10,091 nt of DNA from NCBI GenBank assembly GCA_947464705.1, contig CANHYD010000062.1, positions 1 to 10,091 of the forward strand, read 5' to 3'. A program made the translations under genes and the position numbers. This DNA is from Verrucomicrobiota bacterium (GTDB taxonomy: Bacteria; Verrucomicrobiota; Verrucomicrobiia; Limisphaerales; UBA9464). The first letter of the stretch is position 1, and every line of letters starts with the position of its first letter. The notes beneath the pieces are model-generated. The model was not told where the DNA came from, made no database searches, and was given only the letters and a program-made list of their open reading frames with translations. Below, piece by piece: positions 6,831-10,091 of the stretch.

Positions 6831-7571
6831 ATGAATCCCCCTGTTCCCAGCACCGCTGATCGCCGCGCCGCGTTCACCCTCATCGAGTTGCTGGTGGTGA
6901 TTGCGATCATCGCAATCTTGGCCGGCATGCTGTTGCCGGCTTTGGCCAAGGCGAAGGAAAAGGCGATCACCATTCAGTGCCAGAACAACGTGAAGCAGAT
7001 CACACTGGCCACTCACATGTACGTCGGTGATTCGGCTGACTACCTGCCCGAGCCCAACTGGAACTCTCCGTGGCTCAGGAAGGGTTGGTTATACGATGCT
7101 ACTCTTGGGGCTCCCCCGGACATCACCGCCGCGCGTTGGAGCACCAATATCACCAAGGCCTACGAGACGGGGCTCTTGTACGCCAACATCGGAAGCCCGG
7201 CGGTGTTCCGTTGCCCTGCCGACCGGACCAACAAGCCTGCGTGGAGGAGTCGCTCTCAGAAGATGTCCAGTTACCTGATGAACGGCGCGGTCTGCGGTTT
7301 TGGAGGCGTTTCACCGGGCTCTTACAAGTCGTCGCAGTTCGATCCCAACGCCATCATCTTGTGGCAGGCCCTCGAGACCAACCCGGGCGATTTCAATGAT
7401 GGTTCCAGTAGCCCGGCGGAGGGAATCACCCGCACGCATTCCATCGGAACCACCGTGGGTGCCGTGGACGGCCACACCGAATACCTGAAGACCAAACTCT
7501 TCTACGCTGAGGGCAATCTGGCAGCCAAGAATCGCCTCTGGTGCAATCCGGCCACCCCCAACGGACGCTAA
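6831..7571 (+). CDS. Type II secretion-like pseudopilin with prepilin leader and H-X9-DG motif
   Basis: 246 aa from ATG 6831. A 14-residue basic leader ends in RRAA and is followed by FTLIELLVVIAIIAILAG (residues 15-32), the class III prepilin cleavage and methylation signal. Cleavage would fall between Ala14 and Phe15, with Ala instead of the usual Gly at -1 and the conserved Glu at +5 (Glu19). The hydrophobic helix continues into MLLPALAKAKEKA, then the globular domain with CQNNVKQITLATHMYVGDSA and YLPEPNWNS. Near the C-terminus, His203 is followed by nine residues and DG at 213-214, the H-X9-DG motif of prepilin-processing-associated proteins abundant in Verrucomicrobiota, Lentisphaerae and Planctomycetes. 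It would sit in the inner membrane or be assembled into a pseudopilus after prepilin peptidase processing. These genomes often encode dozens of scattered copies, usually without secretion genes beside them, as here; the specific role is unknown. A lipoprotein gene follows at 20 nt. Confidence 0.88.
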   Translation: MNPPVPSTADRRAAFTLIELLVVIAIIAILAGMLLPALAKAKEKAITIQCQNNVKQITLATHMYVGDSADYLPEPNWNSPWLRKGWLYDATLGAPPDITAARWSTNITKAYETGLLYANIGSPAVFRCPADRTNKPAWRSRSQKMSSYLMNGAVCGFGGVSPGSYKSSQFDPNAIILWQALETNPGDFNDGSSSPAEGITRTHSIGTTVGAVDGHTEYLKTKLFYAEGNLAAKNRLWCNPATPNGR

Positions 7572-7591
7572 ACCTCTTCTCCATTCCACCG

Positions 7592-7993
7592 ATGACTCTC
7601 CGTTGTTCCACCCCGATCGGACTGGCCCTGATCGTTCTCGTTGCGACCGCCTGCAAGAAGGAAGATCCCATGGCGGAGTTGGAGAAGTCGGCTGCAGCCA
7701 TGGAAAAGGCCCCCGCCGCTCCGGCTGATGGCGCGGCTGAAGCCGATCCCGGCCCTGCGCCGGCCGAGCAGGTCAAGAAAGCCATTGCGGACTTCAAAGC
7801 CGGCAAGATGGAAGATGCGGTCACGCGCCTTCAATTGCTGCGCGCTCAGCCCGTGATGTCGCCCGAGCAACGGATGGCCCTTCAGGACAACATCGCGTCG
7901 GTCATGCAGGAGGTTTATGCGTTGGCCCAGAATGGCGATGCGCGAGCCAAGGCGGCCGTTGCTCAATACGAGAGGATGCAGACGGGGCGGTGA
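7592..7993 (+). CDS. Small putative lipoprotein, function unknown
   Basis: 133 aa from ATG 7592. The N-terminus has a signal-peptide shape (MTLRCSTPIGLALIVLVATAC) with a lipobox-like VATAC. Cys21 would be the lipidated residue, although the -3 position is Ala rather than the preferred Leu. It is followed by KKEDPMAELEKS, an Ala/Pro/Glu-rich flexible linker (about 33-55), and a helical C-terminal region (about 57-130) in which KKAIADFKAGKMEDAVTRLQ resembles a single tetratricopeptide-like helix pair. No catalytic motif is visible. It begins 20 nt after the pseudopilin stop, so the two are probably co-transcribed, and both products should face the periplasm. The in-frame ATG at 7541 lies inside the pseudopilin gene and would spoil the signal peptide, so it was not used. 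No good ribosome-binding site is seen; translation may depend on coupling. Confidence 0.72.
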   Translation: MTLRCSTPIGLALIVLVATACKKEDPMAELEKSAAAMEKAPAAPADGAAEADPGPAPAEQVKKAIADFKAGKMEDAVTRLQLLRAQPVMSPEQRMALQDNIASVMQEVYALAQNGDARAKAAVAQYERMQTGR

Positions 7994-8030
7994 TCCGTGG
8001 GCAGCCTATTGGCATGGCCCTGACGCACCA

Positions 8031-8062
8031 GATCCCTTCTGGGGATCGTCTTGTTGTGTGTC
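8031..8062 (+). terminator. Weak candidate terminator after the plus-strand genes
   Basis: GATCCC (8031-8036) pairs with GGGATC (8042-8047) around a 5-nt loop, followed by a T-rich but interrupted tract (GTCTTGTTGTGTGTCC). It sits 38 nt after the lipoprotein stop, in the 165-nt gap between convergent genes, where a terminator is expected. The short stem and broken T-run keep this tentative. I see no comparable signal for the minus-strand operon in the rest of the gap. Confidence 0.35.
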
Positions 8063-8158
8063 CTTTAAAGAAGCCAGAGGGAGATTCCCAAGCGCTTCAG
8101 TAATGGTTGGTCGGAGGGATCTGACCGCACGTCGATGCGCCGAATCCTCCAGTTTGGC

Positions 8159-9127
8159 TTAGTCTTCGGGCGCCTCTTCAGGTGAGCCCTGAGGACGGGT
8201 GGGCTGTGTCGGGTTGGCGGTTTCCCCTTCAGGTTCTTCCAGCACCGGTTCTTCAGGCGACTCAACCAACGGGGCCTCCGGGGGCGCCAGCTCCACCTCG
8301 ATCTCTCCGAAGTCTTCGCTCTGAATGACTTGCAGGTGGCGCAGGCGGGTGAGCTCCAACATAGCCAGGAAGGTGACCACCACTTCGCTGCGGCTGCGCG
8401 CCTCGGCAAAGAGTTCGCTGAAACGAAAACGTCCCTTCTCTTGGATCAGGATCCGGAGTGCGGCCATCTTCTCGGAGACGGTGTACGGATCGGCTTGGAT
8501 CTCGCGGACATCATCACGCTCACCGAAGCGCTTCAGGATGATGCTGACAGCCCCAATCAGGTCAAAAATCGAGACAGGCTCCCTCCGCTGGGGCTCGACC
8601 TCGGGAAGAACCACCGGGGCCGAGCGATGCTCATACACCTGATCCATCCGGCTTTCCAGCGACTGAAGCTCGGCGGCGGCGTCCTTGAATTTCTTGTACT
8701 CGACCAGCCGACGGATCAGTTCAAAGCGTGGATCTTCTTCGTCCTCCTCGCCGATCTGGGCTTCGGGTTTTTGGTCGGCGGGAAGGAGTTCTCGGCTTTT
8801 GATGTAGATCAGGGTGGCAGCCATCACCAGGAACTCGCCGGCGATTTCAAGGTCCAGTTCCCGCATCTGGTCGATGTAGGCGACGAACTCCGAGGCGATC
8901 CGGGTAAGGTTGACCTGGTAGATGTCGACTTCCTGCTTCTTGACCAGGTGCAGCAACAAATCCAGAGGCCCTTCGAACACGTCGAATTGAACCCGGTATT
9001 CATTCATCAGCCCGAGCGGCAGCTGTTTCCAGCGCGAGAGATCCACGGAGGGATCTTGAGGGTCCAAGGGCAGAGAAGGATCGGCTTCAGGGACGGTCAA
9101 CGGGACAGGATTCAGCTCGGAATTCAT
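8159..9127 (-). CDS. scpA: Segregation and condensation protein A (kleisin)
   Basis: ScpA is the kleisin that bridges the SMC dimer and recruits ScpB for chromosome condensation and segregation. The 322 aa product shows the conserved N-terminal block FDVFEGPLDLLLHLVKKQEV (48-67), DIYQVNLTRIASEFVAYI (68-85), DLEIAGEFLVMAATLIYIKS (92-111) with RELLP next, PRFELIRRLVEYKKFKDAA (133-151), and a C-terminal winged helix at about 215-270 with EKGRFRFSELFAEA. Two additions exceed the usual core: about 40 N-terminal residues before MNEYRVQFDVFEGP, and a Pro/Glu-rich acidic tail from about 279 to the end. Start ATG 9127 is taken because it lies 19 nt after the preceding gene; internal ATG at codon 41 (9007) is an alternative that would trim the extension. 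It is last in the visible nrdR operon, and scpB, often the next gene, is not present downstream. Confidence 0.95.
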   Translation of the reverse strand: MNSELNPVPLTVPEADPSLPLDPQDPSVDLSRWKQLPLGLMNEYRVQFDVFEGPLDLLLHLVKKQEVDIYQVNLTRIASEFVAYIDQMRELDLEIAGEFLVMAATLIYIKSRELLPADQKPEAQIGEEDEEDPRFELIRRLVEYKKFKDAAAELQSLESRMDQVYEHRSAPVVLPEVEPQRREPVSIFDLIGAVSIILKRFGERDDVREIQADPYTVSEKMAALRILIQEKGRFRFSELFAEARSRSEVVVTFLAMLELTRLRHLQVIQSEDFGEIEVELAPPEAPLVESPEEPVLEEPEGETANPTQPTRPQGSPEEAPED

Positions 9128-9146
9128 GGCCTGGGGATCACAGTTT

Positions 9147-9734
9147 TCAGCGGACCACCAAGGATACGTGGCGGTGTGCGGCTTTTTCGCTCATCCAGGA
9201 GCGCAACAGGTCCACGATCCAGGCCGACCACTTTCGGCATTCCGGGCACCAGTGTTTGCGCCCGGTGATCATCTTGACACAGCCGCGCAGGCCCGAGAAT
9301 TCGACGGTTTGAGGGCTGGATTCTAGGGCTGCGGCCAATTGTGAGAGCAAGGCTTGCTGAAAGGCCAACTCGCCGAGATTTCCCGACTCGACAGCGATCG
9401 CCTGGAGATCTCCGCGCCAAACGACTTGCGGTGAAGCCGCCGAATCCTCGGGAGCCGGAACCGGTGGTTCGATGGCCGATACCTCCGCCGTCAGTCCCAG
9501 TCCCTGGAAGACCTTGGTCAACGCCGTGGTGAATTCGGCCACCGTGACATGGCTCTTGCCGAGTTCGTCCTTGAAGTAATGGAGCACCCCGGCCGCAGCC
9601 TGCTTCATCCATTCCGGGTCCACCTGTTTGGCAGCACTCCCGGCCAGTTCGAAGGTCAGGTGCTCGACGGAGCAAGGGATGTAGTGCCCTCCTTCTTGGG
9701 CGACCAATAGAAAGTCATCACGGAGGGCGATCAT
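9147..9734 (-). CDS. Conserved-looking hypothetical protein with a CPEC motif, between nrdR and scpA
   Basis: I do not recognise this 195 aa protein. The N-terminal half (about 1-85) looks folded, with HYIPCSVEHLTFELAG and a helical stretch containing EWMKQAAAGVLHYFKDELGK (41-60) and VTVAEFTTALTKVFQGLGL. A Pro/Ala-rich linker follows at about 87-104. The C-terminal part (about 105-195) has LAFQQALLSQLAAALESS, then GLRGCVKMITGRKHWCPECR, with Cys152, Cys163 and Cys166; with Cys21 or a His (His161, His187, His189) these could hold a metal, though this is inference. There is no signal peptide or membrane helix, so it is probably cytoplasmic. Its ATG overlaps the nrdR stop by 4 nt (ATGA), which strongly supports both the start and co-translation, and scpA follows after 19 nt. 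An overlapping frame (9124-9675) was rejected because its product is low in conserved-type sequence and rich in Arg/Gly. Confidence 0.8.
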   Translation of the reverse strand: MIALRDDFLLVAQEGGHYIPCSVEHLTFELAGSAAKQVDPEWMKQAAAGVLHYFKDELGKSHVTVAEFTTALTKVFQGLGLTAEVSAIEPPVPAPEDSAASPQVVWRGDLQAIAVESGNLGELAFQQALLSQLAAALESSPQTVEFSGLRGCVKMITGRKHWCPECRKWSAWIVDLLRSWMSEKAAHRHVSLVVR

Positions 9735-10091
9735 GAAGGGCGCCTCCCTTTGGCGGCGGCTTCGGCCTCGGCGATCAATTCCAATTGCCGCTTGTCGTCG
9801 ATCGGCAGGGAACCCAAGCGCTCGACCTCGCTGACGAAATCGGTGACCTCCTCGAAGTTCCGATAGATGCTGGCAAAGCGAACGTAGGCCACCGGGTCCA
9901 ACTTGCGAAGCTCCCTCATGACTCGCTCTCCGATGGCACGGGAGGTGGTTTCACGATCGAAGCCCTCCACCAAGCCGTCTTGAATCCGTTCGACCGCACC
10001 GGCGATGTCGTCCTCGGAGACCGAGCGTTTCTGACAAGCCCTCTGAAGGCTGGAGGTCAGTTTTTCTTTGGAAAACACCTCACGACGTCCA
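9731..10091 (-). CDS. nrdR: Transcriptional repressor NrdR, ATP-cone part; 5' end outside the window
   Basis: NrdR represses ribonucleotide reductase genes by binding NrdR boxes in response to bound ATP/dATP. The frame is open to the right edge, and 119 residues are visible: GRREVFSKEKLTSSLQRACQ at the very start corresponds to the family's DGRREPFDREKL ATP-cone entry, followed by KRSVSEDDIAGAVERIQDGL, AIGERVMRELRKLDPVAYVR and FASIYRNFEEVTDFVSEVER. The N-terminal zinc ribbon, roughly the first 50 residues, lies beyond the edge. The GTG at 10078 is internal, not a start. A charged tail of about 27 residues (GSLPIDDKRQLELIAEAEAA, then AKGRRPS) follows the cone. The stop overlaps the next gene's ATG by 4 nt, placing nrdR upstream in an operon with the unknown CPEC gene and scpA. 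Confidence 0.95.
   Translation of the reverse strand, partial: GRREVFSKEKLTSSLQRACQKRSVSEDDIAGAVERIQDGLVEGFDRETTSRAIGERVMRELRKLDPVAYVRFASIYRNFEEVTDFVSEVERLGSLPIDDKRQLELIAEAEAAAKGRRPS

Noticed and set aside
8330..9268. 312-codon plus-strand open frame opposite scpA
   Set aside because: It mirrors the conserved ScpA coding sequence, and no recognisable motif appears in its own translation.
9124..9675. 183-codon minus-strand frame overlapping the CPEC gene
   Set aside because: Composition is Arg/Gly/Thr-rich without motif structure. The competing frame starts in an ATGA overlap with nrdR and has a CPEC motif.

Overview
The window looks like a chromosomal segment of a Verrucomicrobiota-type bacterium, possibly of the Limisphaerales/Pedosphaera kind. 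This is inferred mainly from one gene: a pseudopilin-like protein that combines an FTLIELLVVIAIIAILAG leader with a C-terminal H-X9-DG motif, a pairing common in Verrucomicrobiota, Lentisphaerae and Planctomycetes. The weak Shine-Dalgarno sequences and moderately high GC fit but prove nothing. Most of the window consists of recognisable families. I see no phage, CRISPR array, rRNA or tRNA.

Layout, left to right. (1) Positions 1-289, minus strand: the N-terminal part of a REP-associated tyrosine transposase (RAYT, Y1/HUH family) running off the left edge. (2) 349-1281, plus: a stand-alone ADP-dependent NAD(P)H-hydrate dehydratase (NnrD type) whose glycine-rich loop is written in a very strong G-quadruplex-like run. 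(3) 1411-6618, plus: an ECF sigma factor, an overlapping RskA-type membrane anti-sigma factor with an unusually long extracytoplasmic part, and a 1070-residue exported beta-propeller protein with a methionine-rich patch. These look like one signalling cassette. (4) 6831-7993, plus: the H-X9-DG pseudopilin followed 20 nt later by a small lipoprotein. (5) 8159-10091, minus, convergent with the rest: nrdR (5' end outside the window), an unrecognised CPEC-containing protein and scpA, with a 4-nt stop/start overlap between the first two and a 19-nt gap before scpA.

How the genes may work together. The RskA-type protein should hold the ECF sigma factor at the membrane and release it on an envelope signal. 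The exported propeller just downstream could be a sensor partner or a target of that regulon; this is inference from position. The nrdR-scpA operon joins ribonucleotide reductase control to chromosome condensation, so its unknown middle gene is a candidate for a replication-linked role. The best leads for something undescribed are the sigma/anti-sigma/propeller cassette with its Met-rich patch, the unknown CPEC protein, and the G-quadruplex in nnrD.
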